This document shows, in pieces, positions 33,597 to 45,712 of a DNA stretch of 64,000 bases (position 1 is the stretch's first letter; each line of letters starts with the position of its first letter). Made by a program: the position numbers and the translations under genes. The notes under the pieces were generated by a model. That model saw only the letters and a list, made by a program, of their open reading frames with translations. It did no database searches and was not told the origin of the DNA. Location: the NCBI GenBank assembly GCA_009667805.1, contig CM019066.1, forward strand, positions 329,139,119-329,203,118, read 5' to 3'. The DNA is from Leptobrachium leishanense (taxonomy: Eukaryota > Chordata > Amphibia > Anura > Megophryidae).

Positions 33597-33925
33597 TTAT
33601 AGGGACACTCTAGGGTTAAAAGGAGAAATGGAGGGCTCCTACAATAACGCACACATTTCCCTATTATTATAACCATTTTTTGAGTGTCATACTCAAGTGC
33701 CAGGCTTCTTCCCTTTTTTTGCAAGGTGCAGTAATTACCTTGTTTCCAAAAAGCTTGATCAGTGCTTGCTGATTTCAGCGTTCTGGTTTTAGTTAATTCT
33801 TCCTTCACAGAGAGCTGAATCAGCCCTCAGGAACCTCCCATGTAGGGGGTGAAGGGGGGACACTCATGTAACTGTAACCATTCAATTTGCTTTGAATGGT
33901 CACAGTGCCTAGAGTGTCCTTTTAA
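33597..33925. mobile_element. TTAA-type MITE, degraded
   Basis: ATAGGGACACTCTAGGGTT at the left and CTAGAGTGTCCTTTTAA at the right are inverted and match the ends of 42458-43039. The left TTAA is degraded. Confidence 0.65.
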
Positions 33926-36187
33926 ATTTTTTTGAAACAATATAAACCACACTGCTCAAAAGAAAAACCTAAGTTGGAAAAGCAAGAAAGGGTCTGCAAT
34001 GATCTGTAAAGTCCAATTGTAATGTATTGTGCACATCCTGTTGCATGTAGTCAAACAACCTACATGTTAAATTGGAATCTAAACAATGGAATTGATTAGA
34101 ACAGCATAGAAAAATTGCAGCGCATGACATCATGTGGCTCTGCATTTGTCTTTTCCTTTGAGAATATTTTTTAAATGTCCCCTTCGAATTTCTAGTCTCA
34201 GCTTCCATCCAGTAAATAGGAATTCGGACCTATATGTCAAGTCATGCTTTACATATTCCATACTTAAGGGAAAGTACTTAAGATTGCTTTAAGAGTTCTC
34301 TAGAGTTAGTTATTGGAAGTCTGCTTGGGCAACAATCCTGTGGAAGCCATTCTGATGATATAAACTTCTCAGGGGCAAGACAAATCATTAACTGCCCAAA
34401 AAACAGTGGGCACCCTAACCCTCTGTCCTTTTTCCATGATGGTACTGTGCTATAAGAACAGTAGTGGACGGATTCAGAAACGATCCTGCTCTAAGATAAA
34501 TAACTATATACGATACAATATAAACCATTAAGTAAAACATTTAAATATCTGTGCAAATCAGAGACTTATACTTTGCACAAGACCTCTTGGTAATTCTGGG
34601 TAAGACATACTGGGTAAGACATGGCAAACTGGGTCCATAACCTTTCAAATGTTGCACCTATGTCTGCACAGAGACTGGTCATCTTAAATTAGCAAATTGT
34701 GCAGTATAACATTGCATCTCACTTTTTAGTCAGTTGCTAATTACCCTTTAAGCAGTCACTGGAATTCAGTATCTCTTTGTGATCCAACTTGCTTCTGGTC
34801 TGGTGACACATGTGAACATTTATTGTATCTCTGTTGATTTTTCTTCTTTATACTACAAGTGTTTGAGTGACAATCATTTCTATTTTCAGAAAATGGGAAA
34901 ATATTTTTGTGGTATAGTATTAGTTTAGAATCTTTGGCTGGACTGACAGAACGATTATAGCAAAGGAGTTAAAGTAGAAAAAAAAACTGGTACAAGTATT
35001 AGATGATGCGAAAAGAATGTAGGGAATACGGAGATCTGAAAAGCTGTCATTGATTCTGTACTCCATAAAAAAAATACCCTATTTTTGCATACTCTCCTGC
35101 AATTATGGTCATGTCCTGTGAACATTTACAGGAACCTACTGGGTAATTTATTTTTATATGGTTTCTTTGGTAAAGTAAACCATTAATTTCCAACTTAAAA
35201 AGCAATGCTGAAGAGATGGATTGCATTCATGTGGCGAGAAGAAAAAAAATCTTGTCATCACCTAACTGAGGGGTCATTTAAAGTGGAAACCAAGACGATT
35301 CTTTCCTTGGTACAAGATATTCGTGCCTGTAGGTTGGACATCAAGAGTGCCTGGCACACTATACGCATGGTGGAAGCAATTTTCAACATGAGCCATAATA
35401 ATCCAATATAGAAGATGTGGTTGTCATGACTAATCACAGCCTTCATAACATATATTTGGTTTGCTTGGCCATGAATACTTCAAATTCTGTCTGGATATGT
35501 CTTTTCTTGTTGGGCCAACAAAATATTTTTAGGGTCTGCTGAAATGCTGAAGTGCAGTTTCTGCCTTTTTATTTTATTCACCTTGGGAAAATTCTTCACT
35601 AGATCTAAAGCCTGCTCCGATAAATTAAAGCGTACAATAACACAGACAAAGAACAGTCACTGATGCAATGCTTTAATCCTCGGTGATGTCTTCGTGTACG
35701 TATCCATAATATATGTAAAATAGGTATTGCTGACTATTTACTAATTGTTGATTGAAGTATATGAGAAAGTTATTTTCTAATGTTTTCCCACTTTTATTAA
35801 TTTGACCATAATTTTCACTTTTATTTCAGCAATTAAAATAATAGATAAAAAGAATAAAAATAATTAGATTTTTATTCAAAAGCTACTGGAGGTCACCATT
35901 GTTACATCACCATCAAACTCCATGCTTCACAACAGTTAAATCTGAAGAATGACAGGAGAAGCTGCACTGTGAAGCTTCTGCTGCCGGTGTTTGTCAGGGT
36001 GGCAGCACTGGCAATTTTCAGTTGATGTGACTATGAGATGCAAAAGGAAATCAATACAATAAAGCACTATTTAAACTGGCTCTAAATAAAAATGGCTTTG
36101 CTCCCAACAAATGAAGACTTGGCATTGAGTGGAAATAGTGACTCCTTTTAGCATGACTAAGCTTCACAAATAATATTCATATATTAA
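33926..36187. other. No gene recognised
   Basis: AT-rich sequence with short frames without motifs. Confidence 0.4.
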
Positions 36188-36192
36188 GTAAT

Positions 36193-36890
36193 TGTAACAG
36201 ATCTCAGCCCCCCAACTGGGTCACATCTGTTAATGCCGCTCCCTTGCCGTACCCACGTTCTTCCCCAGCAATCTTTCGTGCTTTTCTCCAGGCCTTAGCT
36301 GAAGCTTAGGGACAGGTAGGAGTGGTGACAGCATTCCCCGGAAATAAGACAGCACTCTGGGTAAAATAGACAAACAGGTAGACTTTATTGAAACACATCA
36401 GCCAAATATATACAGTGCCAGGAGGGACCCAGAGACCAATGGAAAATGACACTCTAGCACCTCCTCCTCAAGTGAATGAGCCCCTAGCCATAGTCCATTT
36501 TACTTTCCAGATGTAAAACAAGAGGGTGCCATGAAACCACAGCCTGAGCATCAGACTGTCTGAATACGTTAGATAACGCATAAGGGATTGCACAAGCAGA
36601 CAATAATTTAATGGAGTGGTAATGTTTGAAAAACAAAGACCATTCAAACCTTTCGCAGATCTAAAACATATTCTGTACTGGGAAGGGGGGGGTTGGAAAG
36701 GACTACAGTGACATCAGAAATGATAACCGTAAAATATAAACACAGAAAATAACGATATTAACAATAACCATTTTCACACATAATACAGACACCCTGTACC
36801 CTTATAGGCACAGGGTGACTTGGGTATAGGAGAGAGATGGGGATTAAAATGTCAGACGTCCCAGAACCCACAATCACACCCCTCCCAACA
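36193..36890 (-). mobile_element. Solo LTR, 698 bp
   Basis: In minus orientation it begins TGTTGGGAGGGG and ends GATCTGTTACA. A perfect 5-bp TSD, GTAAT, flanks it (36188-36192, 36891-36895). CAATAAAG on the minus strand near 36388 fits the polyadenylation signal. No internal region is attached, so the body was probably removed by LTR-LTR recombination. Confidence 0.9.
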
Positions 36891-37183
36891 GTAATGGCAA
36901 GTCCAGGTACCCCCCAGTTCCAAGTGACTTTTGTTTCAGTAACGTTTTTACATAAATCATTGTTTTGGATGTAATAAGAATGAAATTTATGAGCACTCTG
37001 TGGGTCTCCTAAAAACTACGTGCATGATGGTGAAATAACTCAAGAAACAGAAGAAGTAACACAAAATCTCTCCACTAATGTTGTAGTAATAATATACGTA
37101 TTACTATATTATAATAACTATAATTGTTGTTATTATTATTTTCTTGAATGGTCCTAGGACCATGTCACTGTTCATTCTATATA

Positions 37184-37364
37184 CAGGGCTATTCAGAGAG
37201 AGGTGAAAACCTTGAGAATGACTGGAGAATGGAAAATTCTAGGTCAAAATAGTCAAACCAGAAACATTCTCCCATTTATCTCACTTTCCAAATTGGCTAT
37301 TTGGTCTAGATTGTTCATTCTCCTGGCAATTCTCAAGGTTTTCTCCTCTCTCTGAATAACCCTG
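37184..37364. mobile_element. Palindromic MITE, copy 3
   Basis: CAGGGCTATTCAGAGAG to CTCTCTGAATAACCCTG, with the same arms as 7161-7362 but diverged in the centre. Confidence 0.85.
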
Positions 37365-37379
37365 AAAGTCTCTTTCAGT

Positions 37380-37915
37380 CATGTGTCAGTTTTTGCAGAT
37401 GACACATGACTAGGAAAAGTAATACAATGTGAGCAGGATGTTACATCGCTGCAGAGGGATTTCGATACATTGGGGAACTGGGCACTTAAATGGCAGGTGC
37501 AATTTAATGTAGACAAATACAAGGTTATGTACTTTGGTGTGAAGAACACACAAGCAATTTATACCATATATGGAACAGAGTTAGGGAAATCAAAGAGGGA
37601 GAAGGATTTGGGAATAATCATAGACTCTAAACTAAGAAACAATGCCCAATATCAAAAAGCAGCTGCCAACGCCAGCAAGGTATTGGCATGCATTAAAAAG
37701 GGAATACAATCTCGGGATGAAAACATAATTTTGCCTCTTTATAAATCAATGGTAAGACGCACCTTGAATATGCCTTGCAATTTTGGGCACCAGTTTTAAG
37801 AAAGGGTATTATGGCGCTAGAAAAAGTTCAGAGACGGGCGACTAAATTAATAAGGGGAATGGAAGATTTAAGTTATGAGGAAAGGCTAACAAGCTTAAAC
37901 CTGTTTAGATTCCCA
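37380..37915 (+). mobile_element. LINE reverse transcriptase fragment, part 1
   Basis: The plus-strand frame 37470-37799 encodes the part of a non-LTR reverse transcriptase after the active site: LGNWALKWQVQFNVDKYKVM, then KREKDLGIIIDSKLRNN. Coding similarity continues out of frame to 37910 (EKVQRRATKLI-type sequence), indicating a frameshift near 37795. The copy is interrupted by SINE, R1 and another LINE; further pieces lie at 39199-39251 and 40304-40612. Confidence 0.85.
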
Positions 37916-38420
37916 GCCAGAGCACCTCTCCAGTAAGTGTCCTTGGCAAGACATCTACTGGTACCTACTTGCCTACCACACAATATCGGCTGTGGAGTCC
38001 AGTGGTAACATCTCTACCCTTCGACCATGTGAAAGCAAGTCAAATCCTGCTCAGCACATCCTTCCAATACAACTGTGGAGAAGCAAGTCTCAACTTTACG
38101 ATAAGCGGGTTCAACCTAACCACCAGGCTGCTGATCTACAATCATGGAAAGACAACTCCCACTCAGAAGACGCCACCAGTGAGTGTCCTTGGGCAAGACA
38201 CCAAAAGATATGGTTGCACCGGCCTACTTCACAAAATACTTGTACATATCATAGATTGTAAATTCCCTTGGGAACAGAGTCCCCCTGAATCAGGTCATCA
38301 TCCATGTTTGCTATTCTAATGTATCAACTCCTTGCACAATAATCTTGTAAAGCGCTGTGGAATTTGTGGCAATATATGAATAAGGGATAATAATAAATAA
38401 TAATAATAATAATACGGGGC
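37916..38420 (+). mobile_element. SINE, possibly dimeric, inserted in LINE
   Basis: CCAGAGCACCTCTCCAGTAAGTGTCCTTGGCAAG matches the SINE at 9551. A second related block (CCACCAGTGAGTGTCCTTGGGCAAGACACC) lies 240 bp downstream. The 3' end contains TTGTAAAGCGCTGTGGAA and a (TAA)n tail. Confidence 0.75.
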
Positions 38421-38447
38421 CATTATAAACCGTTGTCTGGATACCTA

Positions 38448-39198
38448 GGGCCCTATTAAGGTGTTGGCGTTAAAACGCGGGCGCAAAGGAGGAAAAACTG
38501 CCCCCGCAGTTTTCCCCCTTGCGCCCGCTTTTTAACGCCACATCACAATGCAGGCGCAAAATATGCTGCCTGCATTGTTTATGGGCTGTAAAATGCTGGA
38601 TGCGCGCGGCAGCGCTAAGCGCAGCTGCGAGTATCCACTCGCTGGAGTCCATAGGGCTCCATAGAGTTTCTCCTGGCCGGTCAAATGACCAGCCAGATCT
38701 TGCCTCGCGAGATCCGGCCAGTCAGCGTAGGGATACGCAGGGAGAGACTGGGTGGACTATTTCCCCCAGTCTTTCCCTGCTCCCGCCAGCCAGAGGAGGC
38801 GAACAGAGCCGCGGTCCTCGCTGCGGGACAGCGGGTGAGTATCTGATTTTTTTTTTGATTTTTTTTATCCTGGTGTTAACGGATTCTGCAGAAGCAGAAT
38901 CCGTTAACACCAAGTCCTGGCTCTGGTTAACTTTTCACTAACCAGAGCCGGACGTTAATCAGCGCTGGGACTTTGTAATCCTAACGCTGATTAACACTTT
39001 GCGCTCCCCATGTTAAGTATAGGGAGCGCAAAGTACAGTAACCTCATGCAGAGGAGCGCAAGGTACCAGAAGCAAATGTTTTTTTTAACCCATTTGCGTT
39101 TGGATTGTAATATGCGGTAAATACCGCAGCTAACGGTAGTGCTCACACAGGTAAGAGCTACTGTTAGCATTAAGGGTGTAATAGAGCCCCTATTTAAT
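38448..39198. mobile_element. R1 element, copy 2 (best preserved)
   Basis: The left tip GGGCCCTATTAAGGTG and right tip GGGTGTAATAGAGCCCC are roughly inverted. Next to the left tip is a strong hairpin (GCGTTAAAACGCGGGCGCAA with its complement at about 38515-38540), and further inverted pairs occur around 38870-38990 (GGTGTTAACGGATTCTGC and complement). It is non-coding. Confidence 0.65.
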
Positions 39199-39251
39199 CA
39201 TTAGGAAAAGTTATTTTACAGCGAAAACAATAAAGCTGTGAAATTCTCTGT

Positions 39252-40303
39252 CTGTTTATTTATTTATTTATTTATAAAGGATTTTACCAGGAAGGATACA
39301 TTGAGATTTCTCTCGTTTTCAAGTATGTCCTGGGTTCAAGAACATTGAAGTGTTACAGTTACAGAAATACAAAGTAATACAATGCAAGATATTAAAAAAA
39401 CAACACAAATATACAGATTAACAGAAAAATATGTAGGAAATATAGTCACTAGGTTACATGTTTACAGGTGCATTCTGTATTGAGATATGTTAGTAAGGAG
39501 CTTTTGAGTGACTTAAGACTGGGGGAAGATTTGATGGTGTCTGGGAGGTTATTCCATAATTGTGGTGCTCTGTAGGAAAATGAGGACCGAGCCACTGTCT
39601 TTTTGTATTGTGGTATAGCAAGTAAGGTGCTGGTCCTGGATCGGAGGTTATAGGATGAGGGAGCTGCTGGGGGAAGCAGTCTATTCAGGTAGGGTGGCAG
39701 CTTCCCAGAGATGCTCTTAAACACCAGGCTGGAAAGGTGAAGGGTGCGTCTGGATTCCAGCGATGGCCAGTTTAGCTCTTTTAACATGTCACAATGGTGG
39801 GTCATGTAGTTACATTGTAGCGCAAAGCGGCACAATGAGTTATACAATGTAGTAAGTTTATGAAGGTGTGTTTGCGGGGTGGCTGCATACACTACATCTC
39901 CGTAATCAATAGCCGGCATAAGCATTTGCTGTACAATCTGCTTTCTTACCGCGGGACTCAGGCAGGATTTGTTTCTGTACAGGGCACCTAGTTTGGGGTA
40001 AAGTTTAGATGAGAGTTTTTCGATGTGGGGGCCAAAGGATAGATTAGGGTCCAACCACATACCTAGATATTTGAGAGAAGTGACTGTGGTCAGCGTGCCA
40101 TTTGATTTTGTCCCAACACATAGATGGGGATTTTGCAATTTGTGTAGTTTAGGTGCGGTTCCAAAGAGCATCGTTACAGTTTTGTCAGTATTTAAAAAAA
40201 GTTTGTTGTTTTTGATCCACTTTTCTACCTCTGTGAATTGTTCTTGCAGCACGGCCTCCAGCTGCGGGAGATTTGGTTTGCTGGTATAGATCACAATCAC
40301 AGT
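39252..40303 (-). mobile_element. L2-like LINE, 5' truncated, with long intact reverse transcriptase C-terminus
   Basis: The minus-strand frame 40300-39449 (283 codons) encodes reverse transcriptase thumb and C-terminal sequence: LFLNTDKTVTMLFG, LKYLGMWLDPNLSF, IDYGDVVYAAT, then ELNWPSLESRRTLHLSSLVF and SFSYRAPQLWNNLP, ending at a stop. The 3' untranslated region follows and ends in (TAAA)n at 39260. GTCTGTT on both sides (about 39247 and 40299) is a plausible TSD. It is inserted in the older LINE copy. The active-site part is absent because of 5' truncation. The frame is unbroken, so the copy is young. Confidence 0.88.
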
Positions 40304-40612
40304 GTCGTCTGTTGAAGGGGTTGGGTCTATACAGACTTTTAAGCAACGATTGGATGACTTCCTGCAAAAACAAAATATTAAGGGTTATAAAATTTAATCT
40401 GCAATTATGGTTGCTTGATCAAAAGAGAAATCTGACGCCATTCTGGGGTCAAGAAGGAGTTTCTCCCCGTATGTTGCACATTGGTGAGCGCTTCAGACTG
40501 GATTTTTTTGCGTTCTTTTTGATCAACCACAGTAGGTGATGTGTGAAAGGCCGAACTCAATGGACGTATTTCTTTTTTTCGGCCTATGTAACTATGTAAG
40601 TCTTGCTGTTAT
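40304..40612 (+). mobile_element. LINE 3' end, part 2 of the interrupted copy
   Basis: Continues the LINE of 37380: CAGACTTTTAAGCAACGATTGGATGACTTCC encodes the usual C-terminal FKQRLDDF. It is followed by CTGGGGTCAAGAAGGAGTTTC and a 3' end with TTTTTTTCGGCCTATGTAACTATGTAAG. Confidence 0.75.
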
Positions 40613-42229
40613 AACGTTTTGTGTGACGGACTCTTTTTCTTCTGGTGTTTTTTGCAGGGCTGGTGACCCTGGGCCGAAGGAACCTTGGCTGGTGCAGTAT
40701 ATGACTTTTAGAATGGCATGATTAAGGTTGAGAGACTGAAAAGCCATGTCTTCCTTTTAGATGCTTTCCTTCTTTCATCTGCTTTGAGCCTGTTCTCTTG
40801 TGTATAGAATGTACAGAAGCTTGCCCTTAAAGTCAAGCCACAAGGGAAGGTTGCGACTCAAATTAATGGGATTGGAGCAATCGTGATTAACAAATGTGAC
40901 GATTATACTTGTTCGTCATAACAGCATAGTTGAAACAGGGCCCTAAAATTACCAGTTTCGGATTTTTCACATTGCTCTGCTCTTGACATTTTCGTCACTG
41001 CTAATACACTTAATCCAATAACTAATTAAAAGACCCCAGAATATGCAGTAAGTGTAAACTAGAAACTGGGCCCAAGATGTTCATAAATACCAGCCAGAGA
41101 AAGTCAGAGACAGCAACATTTGCACACTTAAATCAAACCTTGACCCTTCTGTACAGAATGAAATGTAGGATCTGCATGCAGGCAGTACCAAAACCTGTTC
41201 TCATACATAGTGTTATGGGTCACATGAAGCCCGGATCAGTTTATAAACCGAATACATTTTGTGTGTATAAGAAAGCTATTTACAAATTACAGTATCAACT
41301 TCCTACAGGAGCCATGTATTTGGGAGCATTTCTGCTGAAACGTTTAATTACTTGTGTTTAGTGAACTGTGCTCTATCAATCATGTAAATCATTCTCAAAG
41401 CTGTTAAATAATCACGGTAGCCGTTATCTTTGTGTTACATTAATTTAAAGGCTAATTGCTTAATTTATAGCTTTTCTTTGTAAAAAATCAGTTCCAGATG
41501 TGCTTTCCTTTTCAGTGCTTGTAAAGTCAAAAATGAAACAGAGTGCGGTAACATAGTAACCGTTAAAGCAAACTCACAGCCTGGGTGTTTCAATTAACAA
41601 CATTACATAACCAGGCATTGTTCTGTTGGGGAACTTAAATCTATTTAAGAAAAGGTTTACAATGGTATCCATAGCAATCACTGCTATTCTGGTGATATGT
41701 GTCTATTGTTGCCTTAAAAGTCCCAATATGGACTTACAGATGATGATGATGATGAAGATGATCTCTCGAACTATGGACTGACTGATGAAGAAGAGCTAGT
41801 CCAATTCAAGCTTGAAAGTTTATGTTGTTAATACAGGTCCAGAGTGCATACAAATATAGAGAAAATTAATTATTCTTTCATTTCTATTGTCCTACAACCA
41901 TGATTGCATTTTATTTTTTGAAGATAGCATGCTTTAAAGCTTGCTGCTGTGAGGCTGGTTCAGGAAATTTCCTAGGTAGATTACGGGTTAACCCGAGACA
42001 CAATACCAGGTAACCCTTCACCTAGGTTATGTACCAGTCCGTAATGTGACTGGGTTTCTCAATGGTAGGAGGTGAGCCTATAAGGCAAGACAGCAATAAG
42101 GAAGGGAAACACCAGTCCTTGTATGGCTGGCAGTATACGACAGGAGAGGTACGGAAAGGAAAAATGGGAGAACAGAACCAGGCAAAGCCTGGAAGCCAGA
42201 GTTCATGCCAAGCGGGTAGAATAGTCGAG
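40613..42229. other. No gene recognised
   Basis: Short frames only. A GATGATGATGATGAAGATGAT run lies near 41742, and an unassigned repetitive piece begins near 41990. Confidence 0.4.
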
Positions 42230-42420
42230 AGGGAAATCCGAGTCAAAGGGTTAGAGAGGTACACGGGTCGATAGGCAAGTCCGAGTCAAAAGGTTAGAGA
42301 TACACAGGTCGATAGCCAAATCCGAGTCAAAGGGTTAGAGAGATACACAGGTCGATAGTCAAATCCGAGTCAAGGGTTTGAGAGGTACACAGGTCGATAG
42401 CCAAATCAGAGTCAAACACA
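42230..42420. repeat. Minisatellite, about 45-bp unit, four copies
   Basis: The unit contains ACACAGGTCGATAGCCAAAT followed by CCGAGTCAAAGGGTTAGAG. It repeats with small changes. Confidence 0.88.
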
Positions 42421-42457
42421 GTATCAGTAAAAATGAGAGGCAGCAATACCAGGGCAC

Positions 42458-43039
42458 TTAAAGGAACACTCTAATCAAAAATCACCCCCCCCCCCGTTTT
42501 TTAATCTTAATCTATCCCTATTCCCTTAATAAACTGTTAGGTTTTTTGTTTTTTTTTGTAACTGTAATACTTACCCTAAAATCCACTTGTTTCCAGCGGC
42601 GTCTTTTTTTTTCTTTTTCATACTCACCTCCCTCCTCTTCCGCTCCCGTCCTTCTTGCGTCTTCTTGCCTTCTGGTTTACGTGAGAGGCGCGCATGCGCG
42701 CCTCTCACGTAAGCCAGCCAATCGGCAGGCTTCCTCCCGGCTCCCTCTGAGGATTATTGTTGCGCGCAAGAGGATGCACGCAACACTAACCCTCAGCCGC
42801 TGCCGCCAGCTGAAAGCGCGATGACGTCTCCTACTCGGCAAAAGTCGGCAGAAGCGGGAAATATGATTCCCGCTCTGCTGACTGACAGCTGGCAGGGGGG
42901 AGTAAACACCTCCGCCTCTCTCAGCTGTTTTCAGCTGATCGGCTGAGCGGAGGGAGGGGGGACAGAGGGCGGCATACTCTGGGCATCATGACCACCTAAA
43001 AAAGCTTAGGTGGTCATGTTGCCTAGAGTGTCCCTTTAA
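42458..43039. mobile_element. TTAA-type non-autonomous transposon with perfect GC palindrome
   Basis: TTAAAGGAACACTCTAATCA at the left and GCCTAGAGTGTCCCTTTAA at the right are inverted and include TTAA at both ends (42458-42461, 43036-43039), the target site of piggyBac- and Kolobok-type elements. A 46-bp palindrome (42672-42717) lies in the middle. It is non-coding. Confidence 0.8.
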
Positions 43040-43361
43040 GGGGTCAGATAAACTGAAACCACGAGAGGGCACTGAATCCGAGGCAGAGCAAGTTTAAATC
43101 TAGCACCCTTGAAGGTGTTTGGTCCGCTGGGTCACATGGTGCCGGGAAGAGCTGCCGCAGTGTGGTGATGTCATCAGCGTGGTGGGCCGCGGGTGGATAA
43201 ATACGCTGAAGCCAGCAGCTTGCGCACATAGGACGCAAGGGGAGCTTTGAGGCATGCAGCCACGAGGGGGGGAAAACGTGGAGCAGCCGTGGGACTTACA
43301 ACTACTAATATTTAATTGCTTATAAAATATACTGACATCCTGCAATGCTTACAAAGCACTC

Positions 43362-43408
43362 AGAGTTTTGCATAGAGTTTTGCATAGAGTTTTGCATAGA
43401 GTTTTGCG
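43362..43408. repeat. 12-bp tandem repeat, four copies
   Basis: AGAGTTTTGCAT repeated. Confidence 0.92.
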
Positions 43409-43535
43409 ATTTTGACTCCAGGTTGTAACTTTATCAAATTGGTGTTACGGATCGTGGTACCCCCACCCTCGGTACGTTCCGTCTGGCGCCCCTTTCCACT
43501 GTACAAGAAGATGCTCACGTCCACACAGAATAGAC

Positions 43536-45188
43536 CCACTAAGGACCCCCAGCCCACCACAAGCAGCCATTTCACACAAGCTCTGCATCTGACCCACTAA
43601 GGACCCCCAGGTACTCAGCTTTCAAGCATGAAGTCCCTCGAGTCACTCCACTGCTCCAAACCTGCTGTTTCTTTATTATATTGCTTTATGTGTATTATTC
43701 TCAGGCTGTTTATTTTTCCTCTTAATCCTTTCCCTCCGTTTTTGATAGACTCTCTCACAGTAACTTTGCTCCCCCAGCCCCTCACCATGCATATTCCCAC
43801 TTCCTGCATACAGACCCCACCTCCTAAATCTCTGTCTTTCTATCAACAGCCCACCACAAGCAGCTATTTCACACAAGCTCTGCATCTGCACTCTGCACTG
43901 CCATCCGCCCTCCCCATCCACGCTCCCACCCAGTCCTTGCCCCAAACTCATTGCTTCCCTTCCAGCTGCTGCCACTTTCTTTTAATCAATCTCCAGCCTT
44001 CTTGCCATTCCTAATAGACATGTGCACAGCACAAAATTTCGTTTTAAACTAATGGATTAGTCCTAAAATGCAATTTATTTAGTTGCTACAGAAATTCGTT
44101 TTCAGTTCTTTAGTATGAAAACTAATTTCATTCATCCGAAAACCAGCGGATACAATTACTATTGTAGTGGTGGCTCAGATGGCTGAGATCGCTGCTTGTT
44201 ACAGTATCTCTCACTCTCAGCACAATGTGGGCCATATTACATAGTTGGTGCTAACATAACCAGAGCTGTCGTAAACTTCCCAGAGCCATTATAGCCTATG
44301 GAGGTTTTCAGTTTACATCCGCTCTGGTTAAGTTAGCACCAACATTGTAATACTGCCCCGTGTCAAGCAAAGCTGTTACAGTAACTGTCTGCTGCTCATC
44401 ACAGCGCTCTGAGTTTCAGTAAAACTAGTAAATAATATTTTTATATATAAGAGGTTAGAACAATATTATTTCCTTGTTTTACTGAAACTCTGAGCGCTGT
44501 TACAGTCAGTTACTGTAACAGCTGATCCTGATACATTGTACTGAGAGATAATATAACAAGCAGCCGATCTCAGCGCTCACAGCCACTGGATTTAAAGGGC
44601 TAAAAAAAAGGCTCCTCTCTGTATAATGTTTAGAACATCTTCCTGCATTAATTAATACCCCTCTCTGTATAGAACATCCTACTGCAATGGCATGTGGAGT
44701 GTGCAGAACTTCGGATGTTGCGCTCTTCATTGCTGGTCTCCTTCACTCATCAATGTAATATCACAAAAAGGACTGAAACTAAAATGTAGTGCATTTTATT
44801 TTAGTTTCTTTCGTTTTTTGTACTGAGCAATTTCGTATCTCTTGAGTCATACGAAAACTAAATTATCCCCAAATTCGGACTAAATAGTTTTAGTACTAAA
44901 ACGAATGCACATGTCTAATTCCTATGCAATCCTTGATTTTCTCTCTCTAGCCACCAGCTCCTCACACCCCTGCTCACCTTTTGTTTTATTTACCTTTGTC
45001 CTTTAGCTTGTAAACTCACGGGATGTCTGGCTGAGCACTTGGTTAAAGTGTTGTATTTCCTAGACTAGCTATCCCAACAAGGGTTGTCTTTTCCTTATTT
45101 ATCATGTATGTCTCATGTTTGTGCTCCTCCATTGTACAGCGCTGCGGAATATGTTGGTGCTTTATAAATAAAGATTAATAATAATAAT
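43536..45188 (+). mobile_element. Retroposon with (AAT)n tail inserted in the LTR remnant
   Basis: AATAGAC flanks both sides (43529-43535, 45189-45195). The 3' end carries TGTACAGCGCTGCGGAATAT and TTTATAAATAAAG followed by (TAA)n, a 3' tail seen in other places in this window. The body holds internal duplications of CCCACTAAGGACCCCCAG and is split by a hAT-like element. No coding frame was recognised. Confidence 0.75.
44015..44917. mobile_element. hAT-like element, 903 bp
   Basis: TAGACATGTGCACAG at the left and GAATGCACATGTCTA at the right are inverted. ATTCCTAA (44007-44014) and ATTCCTAT (44918-44925) match at 7 of 8 positions. The tips resemble TAGGGATGTGC of the 48506 element. The interior has several inverted segments (for example GCTCTGGTTA around 44260-44340) and no open frame. 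Confidence 0.82.
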
Positions 45189-45277
45189 AATAGACGACAC
45201 ATAGACTGTGATGCTTGCCGCTTGCACACCAAATACAGAATGCTTTATATACAGGTTTTCTGGAGGCGTCTCTCTAC

Positions 45278-45712
45278 CTACTCGAGAATCTTCATCTCGC
45301 TCTGGGCTGCACCACATTTGTGCCTTTGGTCTCCAGCTCCTCCTTCAGGGATCTCCTCAATGCCATCGTCGTCGTCTGCAAACGGCCTGAGAGCCTGGTA
45401 CTGGACTTTACGGGCTGCGGGTGGTTGCATCTCTGCCCAGCTATCTCTGCTTTCTCTTTCCTTCTTTAGAAAAGCGTTGACGTCGTCCATGATGGCTAGG
45501 ATGACCTTTTCAGTGGGGTTAGGACCGACCAATGCCAACCTCATCCGCATCTCTTTTTTTTGAAACTCTGTCTCTTCTATGGAGGCTTGGGACGAGGCTG
45601 ACCTGGTGCGGTCTTCCTCCTTGGCTTTTGGATTGTTGATGGATGCCAATCCCGGAGCCTCTGCCAATTCTTTCAGTGTTATCTGTTTCAGGAACAAGTA
45701 GACGCTCACCAT
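45278..45712 (-). CDS. Possible gag-like ORF of the LTR remnant
   Basis: About 144 codons just inside the LTR at 45779, rich in Glu/Lys/Ala, with a helical SIEETEFQKKEMRMRLA segment and an acidic Asp run. Position after an LTR suggests the start of a gag-type frame, but no retroviral domain is recognisable and the frame ends near the truncated second LTR. Function unknown. Confidence 0.35.
   Translation of the reverse strand: MVSVYLFLKQITLKELAEAPGLASINNPKAKEEDRTRSASSQASIEETEFQKKEMRMRLALVGPNPTEKVILAIMDDVNAFLKKERESRDSWAEMQPPAARKVQYQALRPFADDDDGIEEIPEGGAGDQRHKCGAAQSEMKILE

Noticed and set aside
26974..36187. Possible host exons among short frames (28240-28629, 28681-29001, 30114-30419, 31229-31474)
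   Set aside because: No recognisable domain, no coding-like splice context and a high background of chance frames of this size.
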